Part shown: positions 1 to 8,699 of the stretch, piece after piece | How positions within the stretch are numbered: the first letter of the stretch is position 1 | How the letters are laid out: each line of letters opens with the position of its first letter | Assembly (NCBI GenBank): GCA_964491605.1 | Contig: CAZBGY010000001.1 | Coordinates: 122,902-186,901 of the forward strand | Source of the DNA: DRYS01 sp964491605 | GTDB taxonomy: Archaea > Thermoproteota > CALKCG01 > B24 > DRYS01 | DNA length: 64,000 nucleotides | Direction of reading: 5' to 3' | Translations under genes and position numbers: made by a program | Notes under the pieces: generated by a model | What the model saw: only the letters and a program-made list of their open reading frames with translations | What the model was told of the DNA's origin: nothing | The model's database searches: none

Positions 1-311
1 GGCTCTATGACGGAAGCCTGTCTATCTATCCAGACCCTTCCATCTACTCCTGTAAGCTTAACCTCCTCTAAAAATATCGATGGATTAACGTTACATCCAG
101 CTGCAAGGTATAGTCTCGTCTTAGGATTTATAAAGCCGCTTGGAATCATCCTCAGCTTATATGTTACGCCACCCCACACAACGGTGTGACCTGCGTTAAC
201 GGAGCCCGTTCTAACGTTAGCATCCACATCATCTTTAATAGCTATGTACGATGTTATCTTACCCTTACCCTCATCCCCGAAGAATCCTCCGACTATAACC
301 ATACACGTCAT
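1..311 (-). CDS. purA: Adenylosuccinate synthetase, N-terminal part (cut by window edge)
   Basis: Only the first ~103 codons lie in the window; the reading frame is open to base 1. The translation has the PurA GTP/IMP-binding loop GGFFGDEGKGKI near residue 8 and the GSVNAGHTV motif that follows it in the family. PurA joins IMP and aspartate using GTP in AMP synthesis, in the cytoplasm. The family usually has GGQWGDEGKGK, so the FF in place of QW is a variation in the loop. Start is the ATG at 311, with GGAG about 12 nt upstream; an in-frame ATG at 302 is an alternative. It is the last gene of a minus-strand run after ftr. Confidence 0.93.
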   Translation of the reverse strand, partial: MTCMVIVGGFFGDEGKGKITSYIAIKDDVDANVRTGSVNAGHTVVWGGVTYKLRMIPSGFINPKTRLYLAAGCNVNPSIFLEEVKLTGVDGRVWIDRQASVIE

Positions 312-341
312 ACTTACACACAGCTCCAGATGCCGGCTCCC

Positions 342-1232
342 TCATTTTAAAGCTTCGCTTAAATAAAGCTTGTAGGGTCCAAGCTTTCCTCCATAGTTAG
401 CTGTAGTTATATACTTCACCCCATCTACATGTGAAGCTGCTTCTATACCTACCTTAAGAGCATTCCTTACAGAATCGAATGAAAGACCGTTGATGACTAT
501 TTCGTATACAGAATTCACGCCCTCAGGTATCTTAGTCCCATCCACTTGATCTCTTATAGTCGGGCAGAATAAATGGTTCGTAGAAGCTCTAAGCTTATAC
601 TTTAAGCTTCCAACCTTAGAACCAGATCTGCATATACCACCCGGGAAAGGTAGGATTACACCCTCTATTTTACTTATAGCCTCTACAGATGCCTCGGCAG
701 CTTTTAAACCTGAAGCCCTATCGCTTGCAAGTATCAAGAACATACCTCCTGCAACACCTCTAACTACACCTAAGCTTTCTTCTACAATGAATTCCCCCTC
801 CATAACTGGTATGCGCCAAACCTTCCTGCCTCCTATATTGTCCTCCCTCTGAAATCCATCACCGAAGGTCGATAAGCTTTTACCCACCTTAAACCTCCTT
901 CTAGCATCTTTAAGCCCATCGAATAAAGCAGTCGTAGGACATGTAAGTATGCATTGCCCTATCCTGAATAGAAGTTGAGCCCTCAGCATTACTCTATCAG
1001 TATGGTAGATCTGCGCGTAGACACCGGGTCTACCGTCAGGTGTATCCTCAGGTTTCACCCCCTCTACCCCAGCTTCAGCCGGCGACATTATTATCGATGT
1101 AGCGAACCCTGTAGCTACACGCCCAGCTGTTAGAGCCCACTCATACGTATCAGCTGTTATTAGAAGTCTAGAAACCCACATAGGAAACATTTCTGTGAAA
1201 TCATCTATAAGCTCAGCTACACCTACCTTCAC
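342..1232 (-). CDS. ftr: Formylmethanofuran:tetrahydromethanopterin formyltransferase
   Basis: The 296-residue protein matches Ftr over its whole length. It has the N-terminal DDFTEMFPMWVSRLLITA region, SPAEAGVEG, the TPDGRPG motif near residue 64, ILTCPTTALFD near residue 113, and FGDGFQRE. Ftr moves the formyl group between methanofuran and tetrahydromethanopterin in archaeal C1 metabolism, as a cytoplasmic homo-oligomer. Start is GTG at 1232; the length fits the family (about 297). No other C1-pathway gene (fwd/fmd, mch, mtd, mer) is in the window, so it is isolated. The next gene upstream, 48 bp away, is the DUF359 kinase and purA follows; the three may be co-transcribed. Direction of flux (oxidative, reductive or biosynthetic) cannot be told from here. 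Confidence 0.95.
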   Translation of the reverse strand: MKVGVAELIDDFTEMFPMWVSRLLITADTYEWALTAGRVATGFATSIIMSPAEAGVEGVKPEDTPDGRPGVYAQIYHTDRVMLRAQLLFRIGQCILTCPTTALFDGLKDARRRFKVGKSLSTFGDGFQREDNIGGRKVWRIPVMEGEFIVEESLGVVRGVAGGMFLILASDRASGLKAAEASVEAISKIEGVILPFPGGICRSGSKVGSLKYKLRASTNHLFCPTIRDQVDGTKIPEGVNSVYEIVINGLSFDSVRNALKVGIEAASHVDGVKYITTANYGGKLGPYKLYLSEALK

Positions 1233-1280
1233 AGAGGGTCACCGGAAACCACATTTAAGAATTCAGGTTAAAGAATTTAA

Positions 1281-1817
1281 CTATGTAGGCTCCATAGACT
1301 CCGCTATCTCAAGCATCTCCCTCTTCTTCTCTTCATCCACATAAACTGCTACGAAACCTAAGCGTGGCTGCCCATACATTATAAGCGACCCTACAGGCAT
1401 GAGAATAACGAGAGGAATTACCATGAGGTCTTCCTCTCCATCTATCCAAACCCATACAGATCCATTATATCTGATAGCCTTCTCCAAAACTTCGACACTC
1501 TCCCTAGTTATAAATCCCGGTGGATTCATAGCTCTAAATACGATATCAACATTCACAGCAGTACTTAACCCTGCTGTACTTCTCATAATCTTTCCATCCG
1601 CGACATAAATCTTAACGGGTATGCCTGCTGCTATAGCCATACTAGATACGACATCGCCTACGACCGCTATCATCCTAGGTTTAATCTCCTCCACGATTTC
1701 TCTCATCTTCTTAACATTACCTTCAGGTGAACCTTTTACAAGCCTACCTACTGGGTTCTTTAATATTTCTCTAAGATTGGTTGTTAGTCGTCTATCGAAT
1801 CTGAATATTTCCCACAT
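1281..1817 (-). CDS. GTP-dependent dephospho-CoA kinase (DUF359)
   Basis: The 178-residue protein has the DUF359 features: GDVVSSMAIAAG near residue 53, NPPGFITRE near residue 98, DGEEDLMVIPLVILMP near residue 125 and YGQPRLGFV near residue 148. The archaeal family was shown to phosphorylate dephospho-CoA with GTP, the last step of CoA synthesis, replacing bacterial CoaE. Start is the ATG at 1817, near the expected N terminus of the family. It lies upstream of ftr on the same strand and is divergent from the ABC ATPase at 1891. TATA-like A/T-rich DNA between 1845 and 1875 could serve both directions. Confidence 0.93.
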   Translation of the reverse strand: MWEIFRFDRRLTTNLREILKNPVGRLVKGSPEGNVKKMREIVEEIKPRMIAVVGDVVSSMAIAAGIPVKIYVADGKIMRSTAGLSTAVNVDIVFRAMNPPGFITRESVEVLEKAIRYNGSVWVWIDGEEDLMVIPLVILMPVGSLIMYGQPRLGFVAVYVDEEKKREMLEIAESMEPT

Positions 1818-1890
1818 AAGCTGATACCCCTCGGCTTCACACTAAATTTTATATAATCATTGCTGGTAATCAATTAAACTTGTAGTTGGG

Positions 1891-2640
1891 GTGGTCTCTC
1901 TGGGAGCATCATCCGAATATGTAGTAAGGGTTGAGGATCTACGTAAAATATATGTGCTAAAGGGTGAGGAAGTTCATGCTTTAAGAGGGCTTAACTTAGA
2001 TGTAAGCAAAGGCGAGTATATATCGATCATGGGTCCAAGCGGATCTGGTAAGACAACCCTATTCAACATGATCGGTGGACTTGATACACCATCTTCAGGG
2101 CGAGTACTCATAGAAAACGTGGATATCGCTAAGATGAATCCTAAAGAGAAGGCCTGGTTAAGATGCCATAGGATCGGCTACATATTCCAAACATTCAATC
2201 TAATCCCGGTATTAACCGCGCTAGATAATGTAGCCCTCCCTATGATATTTGCAGGTAAATCTAAACAGGAACGTGAGAAGAAGGCTAGGGAGCTTCTTGA
2301 AACTGTTGGTTTAGGTGATCGTTTGAATCATAGACCGACGGAGCTTTCTGGTGGTCAACAGCAGAGGGTAGCTATAGCTAGAGCCCTAGCTAATGACCCG
2401 GTTATAGTTCTCGCAGACGAGCCTACCGGAAACCTAGACTTAACAACCGGTTTCGCTATAGTTCAGCTTCTGTATAGACTTAAAGCCGAGAAAGGTGTGA
2501 CCGTTATATGCGCTACGCATGATCTTAAGATGATAGATGTATCCGATCGTATAGCATGGATTAGAGATGGACTAATAGAAAGGATCGAGGAGAGACGTTC
2601 GGTAACGTTAACAGGTGAAGAGCTACCCATAGAGGTATAG
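1891..2640 (+). CDS. ABC transporter ATP-binding protein, LolD/MacB/FtsE type (orphan)
   Basis: The 249-residue ATPase has Walker A GPSGSGKTT at residues 48-56, Q-loop YIFQTFNLIPVLTALDNV, signature LSGGQQQRVAIARAL, Walker B VIVLADEPTGNLD and the switch-region CATHDL. EPTGNLD and the FNLIPVLTALDNV segment are typical of the LolD/MacB/FtsE branch, whose permeases are FtsX/MacB-like. No permease gene is adjacent: upstream is the divergent DUF359 kinase and downstream the convergent hisI. It may therefore work with a permease encoded elsewhere. Start is GTG at 1891 with GGGG just before it. A decayed relative of the same class lies at 25050-25305 on the minus strand. Confidence 0.93.
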   Translation: MVSLGASSEYVVRVEDLRKIYVLKGEEVHALRGLNLDVSKGEYISIMGPSGSGKTTLFNMIGGLDTPSSGRVLIENVDIAKMNPKEKAWLRCHRIGYIFQTFNLIPVLTALDNVALPMIFAGKSKQEREKKARELLETVGLGDRLNHRPTELSGGQQQRVAIARALANDPVIVLADEPTGNLDLTTGFAIVQLLYRLKAEKGVTVICATHDLKMIDVSDRIAWIRDGLIERIEERRSVTLTGEELPIEV

Positions 2641-2663
2641 TAGCTAGTAATGCGCGTTTGAAT

Positions 2664-3017
2664 CTAAGGCTGAAGCTTATTATGGAAGCAGCTTCTAAAA
2701 CCTTCATGGCATGCTACACCTATTTGCTCAACTTTAAGAAGTACTGTATCGTAATCGCAGTCTAAAACTATATCCACGATTTTCTGTACATTACCTGAGG
2801 TTTCCCCCTTCATCCATAATTCCCCTCTGGATATGCTCCAATAATGTGCTAGCCCAGTAGTCAGAGTTTTCACAAAAGCTTCTCTATTCATGAATGCGAC
2901 CATGAGGACTTCATTTGTAAAGGCATCTTGAGCTACGGCTACTATCAATCCTCCAAACCTAAACCGTAGTTTATCTGCTATCTTCTCAGCATCTTCGATC
3001 CTTAACTTCATATACAC
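2664..3017 (-). CDS. hisI: Phosphoribosyl-AMP cyclohydrolase
   Basis: The 117-residue protein has the HisI signatures HYWSISRGELWMKGETSGN (residues ~58-76), the metal site DCDYD near residue 86, and CHEGFRSCF at ~103-111 with the Zn cysteines. It opens the purine ring of phosphoribosyl-AMP in the third step of histidine synthesis, as a Zn-dependent dimer. It is the last gene of the minus-strand his operon, 45 bp after hisE. HisI and HisE are separate proteins here, not the bacterial HisIE fusion. Its stop is close to the end of the convergent ABC ATPase gene (23 bp). Confidence 0.96.
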   Translation of the reverse strand: MYMKLRIEDAEKIADKLRFRFGGLIVAVAQDAFTNEVLMVAFMNREAFVKTLTTGLAHYWSISRGELWMKGETSGNVQKIVDIVLDCDYDTVLLKVEQIGVACHEGFRSCFHNKLQP

Positions 3018-3062
3018 CCTCCTTCGCAGACTCGGTATCCTGTAGATAAGCCATGCGTGATC

Positions 3063-3344
3063 TTAACGTCTCCTCCTCATAAACTCTAAGGGTACAGCAT
3101 CGGATGGTATCTTTTTATATACGAGTAGAACCAGTATATGGAAGATTAGATCCGCGGCTTCGTGGATTACTCCATGCTTACCATTCATAGCGGCTTCCAT
3201 CAGTTCCTCGGCTTCCTCGCTTACCTTGTTCAGTATACTTTCGATACCCCCTGCTATAAGTTTGGATGTATATGATTCAGCTCTAGGATTATCTCTCCTA
3301 TCTTCTAGAATCTTGTATATTTCATCCAGTATACTCCAACTCAA
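3063..3344 (-). CDS. hisE: Phosphoribosyl-ATP pyrophosphatase
   Basis: The 93-residue protein is an all-helical MazG/HisE-type pyrophosphohydrolase with the SYTSKLIAGGIESILNKVSEEAEEL helix and the metal-binding EEAEELMEAA and EAADLIFHILVLL segments. It removes pyrophosphate from phosphoribosyl-ATP, step two of histidine synthesis. The start is TTG at 3344 and the gene overlaps the end of hisD by 23 bp, so translation is probably coupled. The C terminus ends in basic residues (MRRRR). Length fits stand-alone HisE proteins of archaea (about 90-105). Confidence 0.94.
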   Translation of the reverse strand: MSWSILDEIYKILEDRRDNPRAESYTSKLIAGGIESILNKVSEEAEELMEAAMNGKHGVIHEAADLIFHILVLLVYKKIPSDAVPLEFMRRRR

Positions 3345-4626
3345 CTCGATTCACATCCCCTAGTCTAGATTCGACGGCTTTGCGATGCATATAGAAACCT
3401 TCAACTTCAGCGAGTTTGAGGGCTACCGCGGCAATTCTCTTAAATCCCTCATGTGATACTTTCTGAACGGTTATATGTTTCATGAAATCATATACGGATA
3501 GTCCTGATGAGAATCTACCAGATCCTCCTACTGGTAGTATGTGATTCCCTCCTGTAGCATAATCCGAAAGAGCTGCTGATGAAAAGCTACCTATCAATAA
3601 TGTCCCGCAACTCTGACATCTCTCAATCAAATCTACAGGTATCTCTCTTAGGTGTACTTCTAGATGTTCAGGGGCATAACTATATACGAAGTTTAAAGCT
3701 TCATCTAGATCGGATGCGATAAGTATGGTTAAACCATCGATGGATATCATCTTCTCAGGTATACTCGAAAGATAACCTTCTATGATTCTAGTTACCTCCA
3801 GAGCATAATCCTTGGATAACGTTAATAGTATAGCTCTACTACCAGGACCATGTTCAAGCTGAGCTATCAGATCCAAAGCTATATACTCGGCTTTAGTCGA
3901 TCCATCTGTTAAAACCATTATCTCGCTCGGACCTGTAGGTGTATCCAATCCTACAATGCCATACAGTAGACGTTTAGCTGTAGCTACATATACGTTCCCA
4001 GGACCGATTATCTTATCGACTTTAGGTATACTCTCGGTACCGAAAGCCATAGCTGCTATCGCTTGGGCACCTCCTATTTGAAATACTCTATCCACTCCTG
4101 CTATAGCTAAAGCTGCTAATAGATACGGATTCAACCCTTTAGGTTTAGGAGGCGTGCAGACTATAATCTCCTGTACACCAGCAATTCTAGCTGGAGCCGA
4201 AGCCATAAGTACCGTAGAAGGATATGGATGTAAGCCTCCAGGTACATATAACCCTACCCTCCTTAATGGTACCCATATAAACTCTAACCTGACACCAGGT
4301 ACTATCTCGACTTCAAACCCGTTTGGAAGCTGCATATTATGGAACTTCAGTAATCTATCATACATTTCCTCAAGTATTGCTATATAATCTTCAGGTACTA
4401 TGGATAACGCCTCATCCATCTTCTCTTTAGGTATTTCCATTTCATCTCTAGATATTTTCACGTAGTCAAACTTCTCTGTATAATTTATGAGTGCTCGATC
4501 CCCTTCAATCCTTACATCCTCTATTATCCTCCTCACGCATTCTTCTACTTCAAAATCTATGTTATACCTCCTCTCCGCGTCGAAGCCTACTTCTGATACG
4601 GTATAAATCTCGATTACCATAAGCAT
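3322..4626 (-). CDS. hisD: Histidinol dehydrogenase
   Basis: The 434-residue protein has the HisD landmarks: RRVGLYVPGGLHPYPSTVLM near residue 120, GGAQAIAAMAFGTESIPKVDKIIGPGNVYVATAKR near 185, DTPTGPSE near 228, EHGPGSRA near 258 (QLEHG Zn ligand), EHLEVH near 320 and GGNHILPVGGSGRFSSGLSV near 365. It oxidises histidinol to histidine in two NAD+-dependent steps. It is 18 bp after hisF and overlaps hisE. The start is ATG at 4626; a second ATG at codon 3 is possible. The length is normal for the family. Confidence 0.97.
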   Translation of the reverse strand: MLMVIEIYTVSEVGFDAERRYNIDFEVEECVRRIIEDVRIEGDRALINYTEKFDYVKISRDEMEIPKEKMDEALSIVPEDYIAILEEMYDRLLKFHNMQLPNGFEVEIVPGVRLEFIWVPLRRVGLYVPGGLHPYPSTVLMASAPARIAGVQEIIVCTPPKPKGLNPYLLAALAIAGVDRVFQIGGAQAIAAMAFGTESIPKVDKIIGPGNVYVATAKRLLYGIVGLDTPTGPSEIMVLTDGSTKAEYIALDLIAQLEHGPGSRAILLTLSKDYALEVTRIIEGYLSSIPEKMISIDGLTILIASDLDEALNFVYSYAPEHLEVHLREIPVDLIERCQSCGTLLIGSFSSAALSDYATGGNHILPVGGSGRFSSGLSVYDFMKHITVQKVSHEGFKRIAAVALKLAEVEGFYMHRKAVESRLGDVNRVELEYTG

Positions 4627-4644
4627 CTATCCTAATCTTAATAA

Positions 4645-5403
4645 TCATAACTTAACAGGTATACCTTTCGAAGCTAGGTATAGCTTAATATCTCTAACAC
4701 TGTATTCGCCATAGTGGAATATCGAAGCAGCTAACGCGGCATCCGCTTTCCCATTTGTTAACACTTCGTAAATATGCTCAGGTTTCCCCGCTCCACCTGA
4801 AGCTATCACAGGTATATCTACCGCTTCAGCTATTCTACGAGTTAGCTCGATATCATATCCTTCCCTAGTTCCATCTGTATCTATGCTTGTTAATAGTATC
4901 TCGCATGCGCCTAATTCTTCTACTCTAATAGCCCAATCCACCGCATCTAGACCAGTAGGCTTACTGCCTCCATATATATATACCCCCCATCTATTAGTCG
5001 CCTCCTTCTTAGCATCTATAGCTACTATGATATGTCGACTACCATATAGCGATACGGCTTCTTCTATAAGCATAGGATTCTCGACGGCGGCTGTATTTAT
5101 AGAGACTTTATCCGCACCGTTTTCTAGGAGTAATCCTATCTGATCGACACTCTTGACACCTCCGCCTACGATCAACGGTATATCTATGCTAGACGATATC
5201 TTCTTTACGATATCGATCGAGATACCTCTCCTTTCAAGCGAAGCGGATACATCCAGTAATGCTATCTCATCAGCACCCTGCTCCTCGTATAACTTAGCTT
5301 TCTTAACCGGGTCCCCTATAATCTTCAGGTCGCAGAATTTCACTCCTTTAACTAGTATACCGCTCTTAGTATCCAAACATGGTATTATCCTTTTGAACCC
5401 CAT
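4645..5403 (-). CDS. hisF: Imidazole glycerol phosphate synthase, cyclase subunit
   Basis: This is a 252-residue (beta/alpha)8 barrel with IPCLDTKSGILVKGVKF at the N terminus (catalytic D11-like Asp), ADEIALLDVSAS, PLIVGGGVKS, GADKVSINTAA, ILLTSIDTDGTREGYD (second catalytic Asp) and PVIASGGAG. HisF takes ammonia from the glutaminase HisH and makes IGP plus AICAR. No hisH gene is found in this operon or window, although HisF and HisH normally form one enzyme. The start codon is directly next to the end of hisB (no gap). Confidence 0.97.
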   Translation of the reverse strand: MGFKRIIPCLDTKSGILVKGVKFCDLKIIGDPVKKAKLYEEQGADEIALLDVSASLERRGISIDIVKKISSSIDIPLIVGGGVKSVDQIGLLLENGADKVSINTAAVENPMLIEEAVSLYGSRHIIVAIDAKKEATNRWGVYIYGGSKPTGLDAVDWAIRVEELGACEILLTSIDTDGTREGYDIELTRRIAEAVDIPVIASGGAGKPEHIYEVLTNGKADAALAASIFHYGEYSVRDIKLYLASKGIPVKL

Positions 5404-5994
5404 CTATCTTAGAACCCCCTTCCTGCTCATAATCTTATCCGCAACTCTCTTATCTGATTCTGCAGCGTATCTTAAAGCTTTCCCTAAGGCTTTAAACAAT
5501 GCTTCAGCCTTATGGTGATCATCTAATCCATAGATGATCCTAGCATGTATATTCATCCTACCATTATACGCTAGAGATTCTAGTATATGCCTAATAAGGT
5601 GTGATGATAGATCCCCTATCCTATCGGATAGGAATTCCCCCTTGAATTTGAGATACGGTCTTCCACCTAGATCCACCGCTGCAAAAGCTAACGTATCATC
5701 CATAGGTATGAAACTGAAGCCGAACCTTCCTATACCCTTCCTATCGCCTAATGCCTGGTCTATAGCTTTACCTAGGGTTATCGCTGTATCCTCAGCTATA
5801 TGATGTTCATCAAATCTATCTGTATACGTACTTTTCACTTTTATATCTATTAGACTGTATAGTGATAGGGTCTCTACTAGATGGTTTAGAAACGATATTC
5901 CAGTATCTACGCTAGCTTCACCAGTACCATCTATATTCACGTATACTTCTACCTTCGTCTCGTTCGTCTCTCTTTTAACAGAAGCTATACGCAT
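5404..5994 (-). CDS. hisB: Imidazoleglycerol-phosphate dehydratase
   Basis: The 196-residue protein is monofunctional HisB: GISFLNHLVETLSLYS near residue 33, DEHHIAEDTAITLGKA near residue 63, RFGFSFIPMDD near 92, SHLIRHILESLA near 132, and DDHHKAEALFKALGKALR near 157. The two HHxxE motifs bind the Mn ions. It dehydrates IGP to imidazole acetol phosphate. No HisN-type phosphatase domain is fused. It overlaps the end of hisA by 10 bp and touches hisF downstream, which supports one tightly packed transcript. Confidence 0.97.
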   Translation of the reverse strand: MRIASVKRETNETKVEVYVNIDGTGEASVDTGISFLNHLVETLSLYSLIDIKVKSTYTDRFDEHHIAEDTAITLGKAIDQALGDRKGIGRFGFSFIPMDDTLAFAAVDLGGRPYLKFKGEFLSDRIGDLSSHLIRHILESLAYNGRMNIHARIIYGLDDHHKAEALFKALGKALRYAAESDKRVADKIMSRKGVLR

Positions 5995-6698
5995 AGCTTC
6001 AAAGCCTCCTTAAAATCTATAGTCCCCTCATACAGTGCTCTACCCAATATTACGGCGGATACCCCTAGATCTCTGAGTTCTATGAGATCCGTGAGTGAAG
6101 ATACACCTCCAGCATAGATTATAGGTGTGTTTAGATTTTCTACAAGCATCCTGACAGTATGCGTATCCACACCACCAAGCGTACCTTCTAGATCTATGCA
6201 TGTATAGAGGAAACCTGCTAAACCCATATGGTCAAACCTCCTAGCATAAGATAGAATATCCACATCAGTAGACGCACTCCAACCTCGAATTTTAAGCATA
6301 CCTCCAGATGAGTCTAGAGCCAGTATGATCTTTCTTCCTCCGATAACATTAGCTAAATACTCTACGAGTTTAGGCTTATCGTAAGCTACCGTACCTACCA
6401 CAACCCTATCCACTCCTGCTTCTATGTACCGTATAAAATCATCTAGAATCCTTAGCCCTCCTCCGACTTGCACTGGTACCTTAACAGTTTTTACGATCTC
6501 AGCTATAACCTTAAAATTGATAGGCCTACCTATGGAAGCTCCATCGAGATCGACTACGTGTATTCTCGAAGCCCCCTCAGAAGCCCATCTTAACGCAACC
6601 TGTCTAGGCTCTCCTATTCTAATACCTGTACCCGGCTTCCCACGTATACGTTTAACGCATATACCACCTTCTATATCTACCGAAGGTATGATCTCCAC
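5985..6698 (-). CDS. hisA: ProFAR isomerase
   Basis: This 237-residue TIM barrel has EIIPSVDIEGGICVKRIRGKPG at the N terminus (catalytic Asp at residue 8), IHVVDLDGASIGRP, VPVQVGGGLR, VDRVVVGTVAY, GFLYTCIDLEGTLGGVD (second catalytic Asp) and PIIYAGGVSSLTDL. HisA isomerises ProFAR to PRFAR. The sequence around DLEGTLGGVD and the operon position favour HisA over the related HisF. I see no sign of bifunctional PriA-type activity, but the sequence cannot exclude it. It starts 14 bp after hisG. Confidence 0.95.
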   Translation of the reverse strand: MEIIPSVDIEGGICVKRIRGKPGTGIRIGEPRQVALRWASEGASRIHVVDLDGASIGRPINFKVIAEIVKTVKVPVQVGGGLRILDDFIRYIEAGVDRVVVGTVAYDKPKLVEYLANVIGGRKIILALDSSGGMLKIRGWSASTDVDILSYARRFDHMGLAGFLYTCIDLEGTLGGVDTHTVRMLVENLNTPIIYAGGVSSLTDLIELRDLGVSAVILGRALYEGTIDFKEALKLCV

Positions 6699-6712
6699 TC
6701 CTTTACAACCCC

Positions 6713-7579
6713 CTACAATACCACCCGTTCTATCGGCAACACCACTATATCCCTACCCCCAGCCTTCTTTGCCTCGCTTATAACTCGATATAGATCGCTT
6801 TCAGGGATCACTGTATATACCTCCCACATCTTAGTTTCAGCTCTAACTTCAGCGATCGTAGGCCCAGCCATAGCTGGTAGTACAGCTAAAACAGAGCTAA
6901 GCCTATCATCCGGCACATTCATCATAATAAGCTTCATCCCTTCAGCTCTGATGACGCTATCTAATGCTAAACGTACCTCCTCGATTAACTTCCGTTTACT
7001 CTCGAAGCTTACAGGATTAGCTATAAGCTTCGCAGATGTATTCATAATCTCAGCTAGAATCTTCAATCTATGCATAGCTAACGTAGATCCTGTACTCGTA
7101 ACATCAACTATAAGATCAGCGATACCTAAATACGGTGTAACCTCAGCGGCGCCTGAAATCCTAAGTATAGATACATCTAAACCTGCAGATTCGAAGAACT
7201 TCCTAGCTATATTAACATACTTTGTAGCTACCACACTGCCAGGCTTCACTTCTTCGAGACTATCTATAGAATTTTCCGGAGCTGCTACTACTATCCTAGC
7301 CCGTCCATACCCTAAATCTAAGAGCTCTAAAACCTTTACACCAGCTTCTACGACATAATCATGGCCGGTTACCCCTAGATCGGCAGCGCCTAAAGCTACG
7401 AATCCAGGTATATCCATCGCCCTAGCGAATATAAGCTCTATATTGGGATTCGAAGTCTGACTATAGAGAAGTCTACCAGTATATTCCCCTCTTAACCCCG
7501 CTCTCCTCAATAAGTTCAATGTAGGTTCTCGAAGCCTACCCTTATTAGGTACCGCTATCCTGAGCTTCATCGACTCCAC
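6713..7579 (-). CDS. hisG: ATP phosphoribosyltransferase, long form
   Basis: The 288-residue protein begins LRIAVPNKGRLREPTLNLLRRAGL and carries ARAMDIPGFVALGAADLGVTGHDYV and GIADLIVDVTSTGSTL, the phosphoribosyltransferase core. The C-terminal ~75 residues, including AKKAGGRDIVVLPIERVV, form the ACT-like regulatory domain of the long HisG type, so feedback inhibition by histidine is expected and a HisZ partner is not needed. It catalyses the first, committed step (ATP plus PRPP). The gene overlaps hisC by 13 bp. Confidence 0.97.
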   Translation of the reverse strand: MESMKLRIAVPNKGRLREPTLNLLRRAGLRGEYTGRLLYSQTSNPNIELIFARAMDIPGFVALGAADLGVTGHDYVVEAGVKVLELLDLGYGRARIVVAAPENSIDSLEEVKPGSVVATKYVNIARKFFESAGLDVSILRISGAAEVTPYLGIADLIVDVTSTGSTLAMHRLKILAEIMNTSAKLIANPVSFESKRKLIEEVRLALDSVIRAEGMKLIMMNVPDDRLSSVLAVLPAMAGPTIAEVRAETKMWEVYTVIPESDLYRVISEAKKAGGRDIVVLPIERVVL

Positions 7580-8673
7580 CTACCCGAGGCTATATCTAGC
7601 AGGGCGTTTAAGAATAGATCATTCTCCTCAGGTCTACCTATAGTGACGCGGAATAGGCATCCTCTACGCATGCCAAGCTTAGACCATACCCTAACCGAAA
7701 CTCCTCTCTCGATAAGAAGGGATTTAAACTCCTCTGGGTTGAACCCTAGCTTCGTCCCATCTATGAGTATAAAATTAGCTTCGGATGGGAAGAGTTTAAG
7801 ACTAGGTACGTTTGAGAGTCTATCGAATAATCTATCTCTCTCTAGGATTATAGCTTCAACTACTCTTCTAAGATGCTCATCGTCTTGGATAGCTATTTCC
7901 GCCGCTTTCACGGCTAGGAGATTCACGCTATACGGTGATCTAATCTTCCTTATATTATCCGCCATCCATCTACTCGTCGCTATGTACCCGATCCTAAGAC
8001 CAGCTAATCCATATGCTTTCGAAAACGTTCTTAGAACTATTAGGTTTTCGTAATCTTTGAGCATACCTACAACTGTTTCGAATCGGGCAAACTCTATGTA
8101 TGCTTCATCCACTAATACGGGTATTCCATACTCCAATATCCTAGCTATATCCCTCTTCTCGATATATCCTCCCGTAGGATTGTTAGGATTACATATAGTT
8201 ATTAGTCGAACCCTATCTCTAAGCCTATCGAGCATACTTAAAAATGCCTCGATATTAAATACATAATCCTCCGTCATAGTATATTCAGCTATACACCCCC
8301 CAGCTATACCTGTGTACACCTTATACATGGAGAAGCTTGGATTAATGGTGATGACAACATCTCCAGGATCTATGAGTAGCTTAATCGTTAGATCTATGAG
8401 TTCATCTGAGCCTGAACCAAGCATCACACATCTAGCATCATCCAATCCAAGCCTAGAAGCTATCGATTCCTCAAGCCGCTCATAATCCTCTTTAGATGGA
8501 TACCTCCATATATCCTTCAAACTGTTTATCAGAACATCGTAGACTCTTGGGGATGGTCCATAAGGATTCTCGTTAGCATCAAGCTTAGCTATACACCCCC
8601 CTCTTCGAGGCGTCTCGTATCCATCTAAATCCAGTACAGCTTTCCGTATCTTGATATTCTTCGGTGGGAACAT
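7567..8673 (-). CDS. hisC: Histidinol-phosphate aminotransferase
   Basis: This 368-residue fold-type I PLP enzyme has LDANENPYGPSP near residue 28, MLGSGSDELIDL near 83, ITICNPNNPTGGYI near 158, VLVDEAYIEFA near 186 and LRTFSKAYGLAGLRIGY near 213, where the Lys binds PLP. A conserved Arg lies near the C terminus in CLFRVTIGRPEEND. It makes histidinol phosphate from imidazole acetol phosphate. It is the first gene of the his operon; the CxxCxxCC gene is 26 bp upstream, so the transcript may begin before that gene. Confidence 0.95.
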   Translation of the reverse strand: MFPPKNIKIRKAVLDLDGYETPRRGGCIAKLDANENPYGPSPRVYDVLINSLKDIWRYPSKEDYERLEESIASRLGLDDARCVMLGSGSDELIDLTIKLLIDPGDVVITINPSFSMYKVYTGIAGGCIAEYTMTEDYVFNIEAFLSMLDRLRDRVRLITICNPNNPTGGYIEKRDIARILEYGIPVLVDEAYIEFARFETVVGMLKDYENLIVLRTFSKAYGLAGLRIGYIATSRWMADNIRKIRSPYSVNLLAVKAAEIAIQDDEHLRRVVEAIILERDRLFDRLSNVPSLKLFPSEANFILIDGTKLGFNPEEFKSLLIERGVSVRVWSKLGMRRGCLFRVTIGRPEENDLFLNALLDIASGRWSR

Positions 8674-8699
8674 TGTGGGATTAATCCTTAAGATACACT

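Noticed and set aside
7..189. Plus-strand ORF of 60 codons at the left edge
   Set aside because: It lies antisense to the clear PurA frame on the minus strand and has no family features.
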